Below, piece by piece: positions 54,349-63,987 of a stretch of DNA of 64,000 bases. Source of the stretch: G025836975 sp040391135 (GTDB lineage: Bacteria; Pseudomonadota; Gammaproteobacteria; Burkholderiales; Burkholderiaceae_B); contig JBEBYL010000009.1 in NCBI GenBank assembly GCA_040391135.1, forward strand, positions 91,099 to 155,098. The letters run 5' to 3'. The position numbers were made by a program, and so were the translations under genes. Positions within the stretch are counted from its first letter, which is position 1; each line of letters starts with the position of its first letter. The notes beneath the pieces were generated by a model. The model was not told the origin of the DNA. It saw only the letters and a program-made list of their open reading frames with translations, and did not search any database.

Positions 54349-55341
54349 ATGAGCACGATACGGTCTCATCAACATAAGCTTTCGCGATCCTTGCGAAAGG
54401 AAAGCCTTCTGGGTTTGCTTGGCACACTCGTATTCGTTATTTTTGTGGGCAACCAGGTATATCGGCAGGATCTTGGCATTCTGGTCATCGTTTACGCCTT
54501 ACTCGCGCTGGGCATGTATTTGCCGCTGGCGTTGGGAGGGCGGCTCTCGCTGGCATATAACGCCTACTTCGCCATAGGCGCATACTCTGTCGCGATTACC
54601 GGTCAACAAGGAGGCGTTCTGTTATGGCTGGCTCCCATCCTGGGTGTCGGTTTGTCCATGCTGACTGCGGCCGTTCTAGCCGTGGTAACGAGAAAATTGT
54701 CCGGGTTTCATTTGGCGGTCGCCACCATGCTGTTCGGCATTGTGGTGCACACCTGGCTCATTCACTCGGGTGATTGGGCTGGAGGGCCGGAAGGTATCGG
54801 CGGTATTCCGCGTTTATCTTTGTTTGGGTGGGAGCTTGGCCGCACCCAACTGATCGCTGTCGGAGCGCTGCTGGTCTGGCTTATCGCCACAGCTATTGCC
54901 CATTTTCGCATGTCTTTCTTTGGCATTGCCCTGCGCGCGCAACGCGAAACCGTACCCGCGGCGCAGGCCAGCGGGGTGCCCGTCGTCAGTTTACGCATTA
55001 TTTCCTTGGCCCTGGGAGCAGGCATTGCGTCCATTGCCGGCATGCTGCTGGCCCTCATGAATCAGTTCATCCTGCCCGAATCGTTTGGCATCAAAGTGGT
55101 GTTCCTGGTGCTGTTCATGCCCATCCTGGGCGGCATGTTTACCCCATGGGGTTCTGTGCTCGGAGCGCTCATCGTAGTGTTTTTCACGCTTGGCTTTGAT
55201 TTCTTCGAGGGTCCTGGCGTGCTGACGTTCGGCATTCTTGCCTTGGTCATCCTGCTGGCATTTCCTCAGGGAGTGTTGGGTGGCTTGGCTGCGTTGCGGC
55301 AACGTTTCACGAGGCCCGGTGCAGCAGCGGGAGGCCACTGA
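54349..55341 (+). CDS. LivM-type ABC transporter permease
   Basis: This 330-aa permease opens with a cytoplasmic basic segment and continues LVIVYALLALGMYLPLALGG, SLAYNAYFAIGAYSVAI, and the EAA-like stretch GIALRAQRETVPAAQASGVP. The C-terminal region is LLAFPQGVLGGLAAL. It is adjacent to livH (21 nt) and livG (1 nt). Confidence 0.93.
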   Translation: MSTIRSHQHKLSRSLRKESLLGLLGTLVFVIFVGNQVYRQDLGILVIVYALLALGMYLPLALGGRLSLAYNAYFAIGAYSVAITGQQGGVLLWLAPILGVGLSMLTAAVLAVVTRKLSGFHLAVATMLFGIVVHTWLIHSGDWAGGPEGIGGIPRLSLFGWELGRTQLIAVGALLVWLIATAIAHFRMSFFGIALRAQRETVPAAQASGVPVVSLRIISLALGAGIASIAGMLLALMNQFILPESFGIKVVFLVLFMPILGGMFTPWGSVLGALIVVFFTLGFDFFEGPGVLTFGILALVILLAFPQGVLGGLAALRQRFTRPGAAAGGH

Positions 55342-55342
55342 C

Positions 55343-56101
55343 ATGAGTTATTTGCGTTGTGAAGAGGTTCTGAAGTCATATGGCGGAGTCAAGGTTTTGC
55401 TCGGGGTGAATTTCGAAGTTCGAGGCGGGCAGATTTTAGGGCTTCTCGGTACCAATGGCGCGGGAAAATCGACGCTGATCGACATCATCTCCGGCATTAC
55501 GCCGCTCGATTCGGGCGCTGTTTACCTTGGCGAGCACGAAGCGCGCGGGCAAGGCAGCGAAACCCGGGCTTACCAGGGGCTGGCTCGCACCTTTCAGCAT
55601 CCCCAGGTAGCCAAGGACCTGACGTTGCGGGAAAACGTGCTGATAGGCGCCAGCGTCAGCGAGCTGAAAGGCTTGCCGCGTGTTTTCAGTTCCGCGCTGG
55701 GAGGGTTCTTCAAGGGATGGGGGGCTCTAAATGAACAGGTCGAGCAGGTGTGCGCCGACGTGGCGCTGAACAATATCGACCGCCTGGCCGGTGAAGTGAC
55801 CTTCGGCGAGCTGCGCCTGATCGAAATGGCTCGTGTGTTAATGCAGAAGCCCAAAGTCGTGTTGTTGGACGAACCCTTTTCCGGCGTCGGAGACAGCGGC
55901 ATACAAGGCATCATTTATTCGCTTGGCAAGCTCAAGGAGGCGGGGGCCGCCGTGCTGCTCGTCGACCATAACATCGACATTCTGGCGCCTCAGGTTGATC
56001 GTATGGCGCTTCTGGCACAGGGAAAGATTGTGGTGCAGGGCGATGTGCAATCGTGCCTGACAAGCCCAGTCTTTCGCGAGACATATATTGGAGTGAGCTG
56101 A
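55343..56101 (+). CDS. LivG-type ABC transporter ATP-binding protein
   Basis: This 252-aa ATPase has Walker A LGLLGTNGAGKSTLIDI near residue 38, Q-loop LARTFQHPQ, and Walker B KVVLLDEPFSG. The signature region reads EVTFGELRLIEMARV, in which the LSGGQ/LAYGQ element is altered to VTFGE. A switch His is present in LLVDHNID. It works with LivF, which keeps a canonical LSGGE. Confidence 0.93.
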   Translation: MSYLRCEEVLKSYGGVKVLLGVNFEVRGGQILGLLGTNGAGKSTLIDIISGITPLDSGAVYLGEHEARGQGSETRAYQGLARTFQHPQVAKDLTLRENVLIGASVSELKGLPRVFSSALGGFFKGWGALNEQVEQVCADVALNNIDRLAGEVTFGELRLIEMARVLMQKPKVVLLDEPFSGVGDSGIQGIIYSLGKLKEAGAAVLLVDHNIDILAPQVDRMALLAQGKIVVQGDVQSCLTSPVFRETYIGVS

Positions 56102-56812
56102 ATGAGTACCGAATCCACATTGGATGTAAGTTCCGTCACCGTCCGCTATGGTGGTGTCGAGGCAGTTACCGATGCACGGATGTTTGCTCGCCCAGGCACC
56201 ATTACCGCCATCGTCGGTCCAAACGGCGCCGGCAAAAGCAGCCTCTTTCTTGCCATGATGGGGGCGTTGAAAGCCAGTGGCGGCAAGGTAAGCGTTGCAG
56301 GCAAGAGCCTGGACGCGCTTGGACCCACAGCGCGCGTCCGTAGCGGGCTGGTATTGGTGCCGCAAGGGCGTCAAATTTTCCCGCGATTGACCGTCCAGGA
56401 GAACCTGAAAGTCATGGTGGATGCGTTATCGCTTGATCAGTCACGCGTCGAGACGGCGATCGAGCGCTTTCCCCGGCTGAAAGAACGCCGCGGTGTTGCG
56501 GCTGGAACCTTGAGCGGCGGAGAGCAGCAGATGTTGGCGCTGGCGCGCGCGCTGATGACGAATCCAAAAGTGCTATTGCTGGACGAACCGATGCTCGGCC
56601 TGGCGCCCGTCGTCGTCGAGCAGGTGATCGAATTGTGCTCCCAGTTGGCCGAAGAGGGTATTGCCGTCGTTATTGCCGAACCGTCTGTGCGCCTTGTTGG
56701 CCGCAACGTTAGCCGCGGCTACGTCATGATACGAGGCCGGATCAGTCAGGAGATCATTGGATTGCCGATGATCGAGGCGGAGTACATGCGCCTGCTCGGC
56801 ATGACGTCCTGA
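56102..56812 (+). CDS. LivF-type ABC transporter ATP-binding protein
   Basis: This 236-aa ATPase has Walker A IVGPNGAGKSSLFLAM, the LivF-type Q-loop LVLVPQGRQIFPRLTVQENL, signature GTLSGGEQQMLALARAL and Walker B VLLLDEPMLGLAP. It completes the LivJHMGF importer. It begins right after the livG stop and its own stop overlaps the next ATG. Confidence 0.95.
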   Translation: MSTESTLDVSSVTVRYGGVEAVTDARMFARPGTITAIVGPNGAGKSSLFLAMMGALKASGGKVSVAGKSLDALGPTARVRSGLVLVPQGRQIFPRLTVQENLKVMVDALSLDQSRVETAIERFPRLKERRGVAAGTLSGGEQQMLALARALMTNPKVLLLDEPMLGLAPVVVEQVIELCSQLAEEGIAVVIAEPSVRLVGRNVSRGYVMIRGRISQEIIGLPMIEAEYMRLLGMTS

Positions 56813-57711
56813 TGGCATTCGAAATGAAGTCAAGCATGCATGCTCCTCATATGTCCTCCGCCATTCGCACACATCGCTTCACCAATCGCGAGGGATTGTG
56901 TCTGGCCGGGGATATTGGGGGGGATCCGGGCGCCCAACCGATCGTGCTCTTGCACGGCGGCGGCCAGACCCGGCACTCCTGGCGCCATACTCTCGATGAG
57001 CTCGTGTCGCGAGGCTATCACGTGATCAGCCTGGACGCGCGAGGCCATGGGGACAGCGATTGGGCGGCCGATGGCGACTATCAGCTGGAAACGCTGGGCC
57101 GCGATCTGCTTGACGTGATAGGGACGCTGCCTAAGAAGCCCATCATCGTTGGGGCCTCCATGGGTGGCATGACGGCCTTGTTTGCCGTTGGGCTGGCCAG
57201 GGAACAGGCCGTGCGCTCAGTCATTCTGGTTGACGTGGTCCCAGGGCTGGACCCGCAGGGCTCGCAACAGATTGTGGATTTCCTGCAAGGGCATATGGGC
57301 GGCTTTGACAGCCTTGAACAGGCGGCGGACGCCGTTTCCGCCTACAACCCCCATCGGCCGCGGCCGAAGGACATCAGCGGCTTGATGAAGAACTTGCGAT
57401 CCCATGGCGACGGTCGCCTGTATTGGCATTGGGACCCTGCATTCTTTACCACCTCTGATCTGATCGAGCCGCTTGCCTTCCGTGACCGGCTGTACGAGAT
57501 ATGCACCTCTATCACCATTCCCGTGTTGTTGGTCAAGGGGATGTATAGCAACGTGGTTACTGACCAGGGCGTTCACGAGTTCCGTCAACGTTTGCCGCAA
57601 CTGCAAGTTTTTGAAGTTAGCGGAGCAGGCCACATGATCACCGGCGATCGGAACGATCTTTTCAACGAAGGCGTGCTCAAGTTCATCGAAGAGCACTTGG
57701 GTGCCAAATAG
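56812..57711 (+). CDS. Alpha/beta hydrolase
   Basis: This 299-aa hydrolase has the oxyanion and lid-proximal motif VLLHGGGQTRHSWRHTL, the nucleophile in VGASMGGMTALF, an acidic residue near VKGMYSNVVTDQGV, and His in VSGAGHMITGD. It begins in an ATGA overlap with livF, so it is part of the operon. It may hydrolyse a ring-opened product or a CoA thioester or ester; no choice is possible from sequence. Confidence 0.9.
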   Translation: MAFEMKSSMHAPHMSSAIRTHRFTNREGLCLAGDIGGDPGAQPIVLLHGGGQTRHSWRHTLDELVSRGYHVISLDARGHGDSDWAADGDYQLETLGRDLLDVIGTLPKKPIIVGASMGGMTALFAVGLAREQAVRSVILVDVVPGLDPQGSQQIVDFLQGHMGGFDSLEQAADAVSAYNPHRPRPKDISGLMKNLRSHGDGRLYWHWDPAFFTTSDLIEPLAFRDRLYEICTSITIPVLLVKGMYSNVVTDQGVHEFRQRLPQLQVFEVSGAGHMITGDRNDLFNEGVLKFIEEHLGAK

Positions 57712-57765
57712 CCGGCGTCAGGCTGGATGCCATCCAAGGCTCAGCCTGTGTCAAGGAAACCGAAT

Positions 57766-58566
57766 ATGAATAACGAGAAGGACGACATGCTTTCTGAAGA
57801 GATACGCTCATTTTCACTGGATGGGAAACTTGCACTGGTAACGGGAGCGTCAAGTGGCATAGGCCGGTATTTGGCTGGCGTACTTGGCCGTGCGGGGGCG
57901 TCGGTCATTCTTGCCGCTCGACGCAAGTCCGTGGTCGCCGAAGAGGCCGCCCGGCTTCGGGAGCAAGGCGGGCAAGCCGTGGGCATCGCCATGAATGTAG
58001 CTGAAACAGAATCGATCGATACCGCTTTCGATGAGATTCACAAACTGTTTGGTCGCCGTCCGGATATTCTCCTCAATTGCGCGGGGGTAGCCCTGCTCAA
58101 GCCGTTCCTGGAGCAAACACCCGAAGAGATTGATGTCGTGATAGGAACCAACCTGCGCGGCGCTTTTCTTGTAGCGCAGCGCGCGGCCCGGGCCATGGCG
58201 GAGCAAGGCGGCGGTGCAATCATCAACGTAGCCTCTACCGCCGGATTGCGGCCTGGCGGAATGCTGTCCAGTTATGGGGCCACCAAGGCCGGGCTGATCC
58301 ACTTGTCCAAGGTCATGGCCTACGAGCTCGCTCGAAACAATATCCGCGTCAATGCGCTATGCCCGGGCAATATCGAAACGGAGATGCATCGCGAGTTCGA
58401 AGATGCGGGCTTTGCGCAAGCGCTGGTCAAGCGGATTCCCCAGCGCCGTTTTGGGCAGTGCAAGGACTTGGCGGGCGCCACCTTGCTGCTCGCCTCCGAC
58501 GCCGGCGCCTACATGACCGGTACTGTCCTGACCGTCGATGGCGGGCAAATCGTCAACTCCATTTGA
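57766..58566 (+). CDS. Short-chain dehydrogenase/reductase
   Basis: This 266-aa SDR has the NAD(P)-binding VTGASSGIGRYLAGVLG at about 26, NCAG in ILLNCAGVALL, catalytic Ser in INVASTAGL and Tyr-Lys in SSYGATKAG, with the FabG-like closing GTVLTVDGGQIV. It oxidises or reduces a hydroxy or keto intermediate. The ATG at 57766 follows AAGGAA. ArgArg in LAARRKS suggests NADP could be accepted. Confidence 0.92.
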   Translation: MNNEKDDMLSEEIRSFSLDGKLALVTGASSGIGRYLAGVLGRAGASVILAARRKSVVAEEAARLREQGGQAVGIAMNVAETESIDTAFDEIHKLFGRRPDILLNCAGVALLKPFLEQTPEEIDVVIGTNLRGAFLVAQRAARAMAEQGGGAIINVASTAGLRPGGMLSSYGATKAGLIHLSKVMAYELARNNIRVNALCPGNIETEMHREFEDAGFAQALVKRIPQRRFGQCKDLAGATLLLASDAGAYMTGTVLTVDGGQIVNSI

Positions 58567-58586
58567 TTTCAGGGTCGAGGCCGATT

Positions 58587-60392
58587 GTGAGAGAAACACT
58601 TGAATTCATGATGTATGACTGGCTCAAGGTTGACAGCCTGAGCGAGCGGGCGCGCTATGCGGCACACACCCGGGAGACATTTCAGTCAGTGCTGGACTTG
58701 AGCGAACGCATCGCCACCGAAAAGTTCCATCCCCTGAATCGCCTGGTGGATGCACAGGAGCCCGAGTTCGATAATGGACGAGTACGTTTGCCGGGCGGCG
58801 TCAAAGAAGCCGTCAACGCGTATGCCAATTCCGGCTTGTTGGCCGCTGGCCACGACTATGAAGTCGGAGGCATGCAGTTGCCCTATGTCGTCGATATGGC
58901 GGCCAATACCTTTTTTTCGCTGAACAGCATCGGTCTGGCCGCCTTTGGAATGCTTACTTACGCCAACGCCAATTTGCTGATGGCGCACGGCACGGACGTG
59001 CAGAAAAGCGTTTTTGCGCTTCCGCAAATGGAAGGGCGCTACTTCGGCACCATGTGTCTTAGCGAGCCAGGCGCGGGGTCCAGTCTTGGTGATCTCACCA
59101 CCAAGGCATTGCCGGACGGACAGGACTACGCGGATTGCCCTTTAGGGCCGCGCTACCGCCTCAAAGGCAGCAAAATGTGGATCTCCGGCGCCGAGCACGA
59201 CTTATCAGAGAACATCGTACATCTTGTCCTGGCAAAAATTCCCGATGAAAGCGGACAACTGCCGCCCGGTCCCGGAGGCATTTCATTATTCATCGTTCCT
59301 AAGTATCTTGTCACGCCCGAGGGTGGGCTGACCGAGGCCAGGAACGATGTTGTGCTGGCCGGCCTGAATCACAAATTGGGTTATCGCGGCATACCGAACA
59401 CTTTGTTGAGCTTTGGGGAGAGCGGCGGCGCCATCGGCTATAGGGTTGGCGAACCGGGACAAGGGCTGCACCTCATGTTCCATATGATGAACGAAGCCCG
59501 CATCAACATCGGCATGGGTGCGACTATGCTTGGCTTTGCGGGTTATCAGGCTTCGCTGGGTTATGCGCACGAACGCCGCCAGGGACGCTTGCGCGGCAGT
59601 AAGGGCCGAAAATCCGATGGCCAGCAGGTCAAATTGATTGAGCACCCGGACGTTCGGCGCATGTTATTGGCACAGAAGTCCTTGAGCGAAGGCGGACTTG
59701 CCTTGGCTCTGTATTGCGCGCGTCTGGTGGATGAAAAGCGTACGGGCGACGAGGCGCAGCACAAGCGCGCTGGCCTGATGCTGGAATTGCTGACCCCCGT
59801 GGCGAAAAGCTGGGCAAGCGAGTGGTGTCTCGAAGCGAACAGTTTGGCCATTCAAGTGTTGGGAGGCTACGGCTATACCCGGGATTTTCCGGTAGAGCAA
59901 TATTGGCGGGACAACCGCCTGAACATGATTCACGAGGGTACGCACGGCATTCAGGCGCTCGATTTACTGGGCAGGAAGATTCGCCAGAACGATGGACAGG
60001 CCTACGCCTTATGGGTTGAAGGTGTGCAACAGACTCTTGAACAGGCCAAGGCTCATGAAGAATTGGAGCCCTATGCCGACGCGCTGGCGCATTGCATGGA
60101 CCGGCTGTCCGAAGCCACCCGCAAAGCGCAGGACCCGGAATACGCCGAGCGGGCGTTGGCCAACGCCACGCCCTATATGCAGGCGTTTGGCCATGTTGTG
60201 GTGGCCTGGCTGTGGCTCCAGGTTCTATTGGCCGCACTCGAGTCGCCAACCGCCGGCAACACGCTCGTTCAAGGAAAAAGGATGGCGATGCGGTATTTCT
60301 TCGCCTATGAACTCTCCAAGGTCGCGAGCTGGCTGGATGTGATCCTGAAGGGGGATGACACCGTACTGGCTATGCAGGGCGATTGGTTTTAA
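58587..60392 (+). CDS. Acyl-CoA dehydrogenase (long, about 600 aa type)
   Basis: This 601-aa FAD enzyme resembles the large FadE-type dehydrogenases with a C-terminal extension. It has the FAD/CoA loop TMCLSEPGAGSSLGDLTT near residue 150, KGSKMWISGAEHDL, and the late block NSLAIQVLGGYGYTRDFPVEQYWRDN. The base Glu is likely in MIHEGTHGIQALDLLGRK. The start codon is GTG at 58587 with GAGG 6 nt before; ATG at 58608 is the alternative. It performs the first beta-oxidation step. Confidence 0.92.
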   Translation: MRETLEFMMYDWLKVDSLSERARYAAHTRETFQSVLDLSERIATEKFHPLNRLVDAQEPEFDNGRVRLPGGVKEAVNAYANSGLLAAGHDYEVGGMQLPYVVDMAANTFFSLNSIGLAAFGMLTYANANLLMAHGTDVQKSVFALPQMEGRYFGTMCLSEPGAGSSLGDLTTKALPDGQDYADCPLGPRYRLKGSKMWISGAEHDLSENIVHLVLAKIPDESGQLPPGPGGISLFIVPKYLVTPEGGLTEARNDVVLAGLNHKLGYRGIPNTLLSFGESGGAIGYRVGEPGQGLHLMFHMMNEARINIGMGATMLGFAGYQASLGYAHERRQGRLRGSKGRKSDGQQVKLIEHPDVRRMLLAQKSLSEGGLALALYCARLVDEKRTGDEAQHKRAGLMLELLTPVAKSWASEWCLEANSLAIQVLGGYGYTRDFPVEQYWRDNRLNMIHEGTHGIQALDLLGRKIRQNDGQAYALWVEGVQQTLEQAKAHEELEPYADALAHCMDRLSEATRKAQDPEYAERALANATPYMQAFGHVVVAWLWLQVLLAALESPTAGNTLVQGKRMAMRYFFAYELSKVASWLDVILKGDDTVLAMQGDWF

Positions 60393-60414
60393 TGAAATTA
60401 AGCGGGACGGATCT

Positions 60415-62496
60415 ATGTCAGAGCTTGTGAGCTACATCAACGATGATGGCATCGGCATTATCACCATCGATAACCCCCCGGTCAATGCGTCGTCACAGCC
60501 TGTCCGGCAAGCATTGGCGGCGATTTTGGCCAGCATGAAGCAGGCCGGAGATGTAAAGGCTGTGTTGTTGCGATGTGCCGGTCGAACCTTCATGGCCGGC
60601 GCCGATATCCGGGAATTCGATGGTGCCGATATTCCTCTTCCCGATCCAAATGAGATCCATGCATTATTGGAATCGCTTTCGGTTCCGGCGATTGCCGTCC
60701 TGCATGGCACGGTGCTGGGCGGTGGACTGGAATTGGCCCTGGCGTGCCACTACCGCGTGGCGCTTCGGTCAACGCGATTGGGCTTGCCCGAGGTTACGCT
60801 GGGTTTACTGCCCGGCGCTGGCGGGACCCAAAGGTTGCCGCGCCTGATCGGCGTGTCTGAAGCGCTGGACATGATAGCCACCGGAAAGGCGGTATCGGCC
60901 GACCGGGCGCTGCGGATGGGATTGTTGGATGACGTGTTTGATGCGGACCTTGACGCCCAGGCACTGGCATTTGCCCGGCTTGCGGCTCATAAGGATGTAG
61001 CGGCGAGAGTTCTCAGATACCGCTCTCTTGACCTTGAGCAGGGGGAAACCCTTGTTCTGGAAAAGTGGCTGGAGAGACTGCCGCCGGAGGACAAGGGAGG
61101 GCGCGGATCGCGTGCTTGTGTTCTAGCCATAAAAATGGCGGCGGAGCTGCCATTCGACGAAGGCCTGGAATTCGAACGTCGCTCCTTCTTGAAATGCAAG
61201 GCTTCGACTGAGTCCAAGGCCTTGCGGCATGCGTTCTTTTCGGAACGTGAGGCTTCCAGGATACCAAACCTGCCGGACGGCCTGATGCTTCGCCCGGTGA
61301 CGTCGGTGGGCATTGTGGGCGCCGGTACGATGGGCGTAGGAATCGCCATGAGCTTTGCGAACGCTGGAATGCCTGTCATATTGCAGGACCTCAGTGCCGA
61401 GACTCTGGCTCGCGCCACCGAGGCGATACGCACAACGTATGGCGCCGCGGTCGATAAGGGGCGCATCAGCGCGCAGGATGCCGACAACCGTCGCGGTTTG
61501 GTCCGCACGGCAACCGACGACATGCAATTGGCTCAATGCGATCTGATCATCGAGGCGGCCTTCGAGAGTCTTGACATCAAACAGCGTATTTTCGAGCGAC
61601 TGGGCAAGATAGCGAAGCCGGGCGCCATCCTTGCCAGCAACACATCGTCGCTTGACGTCAATAAGCTTGCCGACGCCTCCGGGCGCCCCGCGGACGTTCT
61701 GGGCATGCACTTCTTCAGCCCGGCCAACATCATGCGTTTGCTGGAGGTGGTCCGCGCCGACCTGACGGCGCCGGATGTATTGGCTACCGTCATGCGCCTG
61801 GCCAAGCGCATTGGGAAGGTTCCGGTCGTTTCAGGCGTGTGTTTCGGATTTATCGGCAATCGCATGCTGGAAGGTTATCTGCGCGAAGCCGAGTTTCTGA
61901 TTCTCGAGGGAGCGTCGCCTGCATTTATCGACGAGGCGCTGGAAGATTTCGGTATGGCGATGGGGCCTTGCCGCATGATCGACATGGCCGGCGTAGACGT
62001 GGCGGCCAAAGTGGTTATCGAGCAAAAGAAGGCCAACATCCTGCCCGAAGATCCGACGTATCGGATCGTCGTGCAGGCATTGCATGATGCAGGCCGGTTC
62101 GGACAGAAAACCGCTTGCGGTTACTACCGCTACGAGGGCCGAAAACCCGTGGAAGATCCCGACGTGGCGCCAATTTTTGTTGAGCTGGCTCGCGTCCATG
62201 GCGTTCAAAGACGCACGGATATTACGGCACGGGAAGTCGTGCAACGTTGTCTGTACCCGTTGATCGCCGAGGGCTACCGGATTCTGGAAGAAGGTATTGC
62301 CTACCGTCCGGGTGACATTGATGTCGTGTGGCTCAGCGGATACGGCTTTCCTGCTTATCGCGGCGGGCCGATGTTCTATGCCCAGACGCTGGGCGAAGCC
62401 GAATTGGCCGGGCGCATCGCTTCCTATGCGGAGACGCAAGGAAACTTGTTTGGTTATTGGACCGTACCCGAGTCCCTCCAAAGGGCTCGGCGCTAA
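60415..62496 (+). CDS. Bifunctional enoyl-CoA hydratase / 3-hydroxyacyl-CoA dehydrogenase
   Basis: This 693-aa multifunctional protein has an N-terminal crotonase domain with Glu residues in LGGGLELALACHYRVA and RLGLPEVTLGLLPGAGG. The NAD domain starts at about residue 300 (VGIVGAGTMGVGIAMSFANA), with the catalytic His in LGMHFFSPANIMRLLEVV, followed by the C-terminal domains (FIGNRMLEGYLREAEFL, WLSGYGFPAYRGGPM). It is like FadJ/peroxisomal MFP1. It hydrates and oxidises the enoyl-CoA made upstream. Confidence 0.95.
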   Translation: MSELVSYINDDGIGIITIDNPPVNASSQPVRQALAAILASMKQAGDVKAVLLRCAGRTFMAGADIREFDGADIPLPDPNEIHALLESLSVPAIAVLHGTVLGGGLELALACHYRVALRSTRLGLPEVTLGLLPGAGGTQRLPRLIGVSEALDMIATGKAVSADRALRMGLLDDVFDADLDAQALAFARLAAHKDVAARVLRYRSLDLEQGETLVLEKWLERLPPEDKGGRGSRACVLAIKMAAELPFDEGLEFERRSFLKCKASTESKALRHAFFSEREASRIPNLPDGLMLRPVTSVGIVGAGTMGVGIAMSFANAGMPVILQDLSAETLARATEAIRTTYGAAVDKGRISAQDADNRRGLVRTATDDMQLAQCDLIIEAAFESLDIKQRIFERLGKIAKPGAILASNTSSLDVNKLADASGRPADVLGMHFFSPANIMRLLEVVRADLTAPDVLATVMRLAKRIGKVPVVSGVCFGFIGNRMLEGYLREAEFLILEGASPAFIDEALEDFGMAMGPCRMIDMAGVDVAAKVVIEQKKANILPEDPTYRIVVQALHDAGRFGQKTACGYYRYEGRKPVEDPDVAPIFVELARVHGVQRRTDITAREVVQRCLYPLIAEGYRILEEGIAYRPGDIDVVWLSGYGFPAYRGGPMFYAQTLGEAELAGRIASYAETQGNLFGYWTVPESLQRARR

Positions 62497-62554
62497 AAAA
62501 GCGTACGAGGGATACGGATCACATTTTCATCATTTGATACTTTAAGGAATACAA

Positions 62555-63739
62555 ATGGAAGAGGCGGTAATTGTTTCAACGGCCAGGACGCCGATAGGTA
62601 AATCGTTTCGAGGCGCATTCAATCATACGACGTCACCAACCCTGATGGCGCACGCGCTGGAAAATGCCGTTGAGCGCGCCCGCATTGATCCCGAGCGCAT
62701 CGATGATGTCATTGTCGGCACCGTGCTGGGCGCCGGCACATCAGGATGGAATGTCGCCCGCCAATCCGTGTTTGCGGCGAATCTGCCGGTGTCGGTGAGC
62801 GCGCAGACCATGGACCGGCAGTGCGCGTCCGGGCTGATGGCTATTGCCACCGCGGCAAAGCAAATCATGGTGGACGGTATGGACATCGTGGTCGCGGGCG
62901 GCCAGGAAAATATTTCGATAGTGCAGAATCGATATTACGAATGGGCCAATGCCGAACAGGATGCCCTTGTGCTCAAGCATGCCCCGAACTCATACATGCC
63001 TATGCTGGATACGGCTGAGTATATTTGCCGCAAATACGACATATCGCGCGAGAGCCAGGACGAATATGCCTTGCAGTCCCAATTGCGTACGGCGAAGGCC
63101 CAGCAAGAAGGGCGCTTTGCCGACGAAATCGTGCCGATCACGGTCCAGATGCAGGTAAAGGACAAGGCTACGGGTCAAACGTCATTGAAGTCGATCACAT
63201 TGGCCCAGGATGAGGGCAATCGCCCGAGCACGACGCTGCAGTCCCTTGCCGCTTTGCAGCCGGTGATACAGGGTGGAGTCATTACTGCAGGCAACGCCAG
63301 CCAACTGTCCGATGGCGCCAGCGCCTGCGTGTTGGTCAGTTCAACCTTTGCCGAACGCCAGGGCCTGGCTCCGATGGGGATTTACCGCGGCATGGCCGTC
63401 GCTGGCAATGCGCCCGAAGAAATGGGACTCGGACCGATCTACGCCGTGCCCAAGCTTTTGAAAAAGCACGGCTTGACTGTACAGGACATCGGCTTGTGGG
63501 AACTGAACGAAGCGTTCGCGTGTCAGGCACTGTATTGCCGCGACAAGCTGGGCATTGATCCAGAACTGTTCAATGTCGATGGCGGCAGCATATCCGTCGG
63601 CCATCCCTATGGCATGACAGGCTCGCGCCTGACGGGACACATATTGATCGAGGCCAAGCGCCGCGGAGCGCGTTACGCAGTGGTGACAATGTGCATAGGC
63701 GGCGGCATGGGCGCGGCGGCGCTGTTCGAGGTCGTATAG
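62555..63739 (+). CDS. Acetyl-CoA acetyltransferase family thiolase
   Basis: This 394-aa thiolase completes the beta-oxidation set. The active-site Cys90 is in MDRQCASGLMAIA, His in GGSISVGHPYGMTGSR, and the second Cys in VTMCIGGGMGAA. It starts with TARTPIGKSFRGAFN, as in AcaB/FadA types. AAGGAA is 6 nt before the ATG. It is the last confident gene of the operon. Confidence 0.96.
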   Translation: MEEAVIVSTARTPIGKSFRGAFNHTTSPTLMAHALENAVERARIDPERIDDVIVGTVLGAGTSGWNVARQSVFAANLPVSVSAQTMDRQCASGLMAIATAAKQIMVDGMDIVVAGGQENISIVQNRYYEWANAEQDALVLKHAPNSYMPMLDTAEYICRKYDISRESQDEYALQSQLRTAKAQQEGRFADEIVPITVQMQVKDKATGQTSLKSITLAQDEGNRPSTTLQSLAALQPVIQGGVITAGNASQLSDGASACVLVSSTFAERQGLAPMGIYRGMAVAGNAPEEMGLGPIYAVPKLLKKHGLTVQDIGLWELNEAFACQALYCRDKLGIDPELFNVDGGSISVGHPYGMTGSRLTGHILIEAKRRGARYAVVTMCIGGGMGAAALFEVV

Positions 63740-63795
63740 CCTATATCGTTCAGGATCGGTGCAGTAGCGGTCAAGGCGCCATAAATCACAGGAAG

Positions 63796-63987
63796 ATGAG
63801 CGGGCTTACGCCTGCTCATCTATGGTACAGCTTGGCAATACTGGCCGTGTTCTCTGTGGTGCTTCTTTACCGATACCGCAACGGCTCATCGCGTCCGCAT
63901 CGCGGCGTTCACCGGCCCTGGACGTCCCCCAACCACCGCATATATGCCGAGCGGGTTGCTTCAGACACCGAGTCCAGCACTTTTTGA
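63796..63987 (+). CDS. Possible small single-pass membrane protein
   Basis: A 63-aa frame has one hydrophobic segment (LWYSLAILAVFSVVLLYRY, about residues 10-28) and a basic C-terminus. AGGA is only 2 nt from the ATG. The remaining bases of the gap after the thiolase show no other element. It may be real or chance. Confidence 0.3.
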   Translation: MSGLTPAHLWYSLAILAVFSVVLLYRYRNGSSRPHRGVHRPWTSPNHRIYAERVASDTESSTF

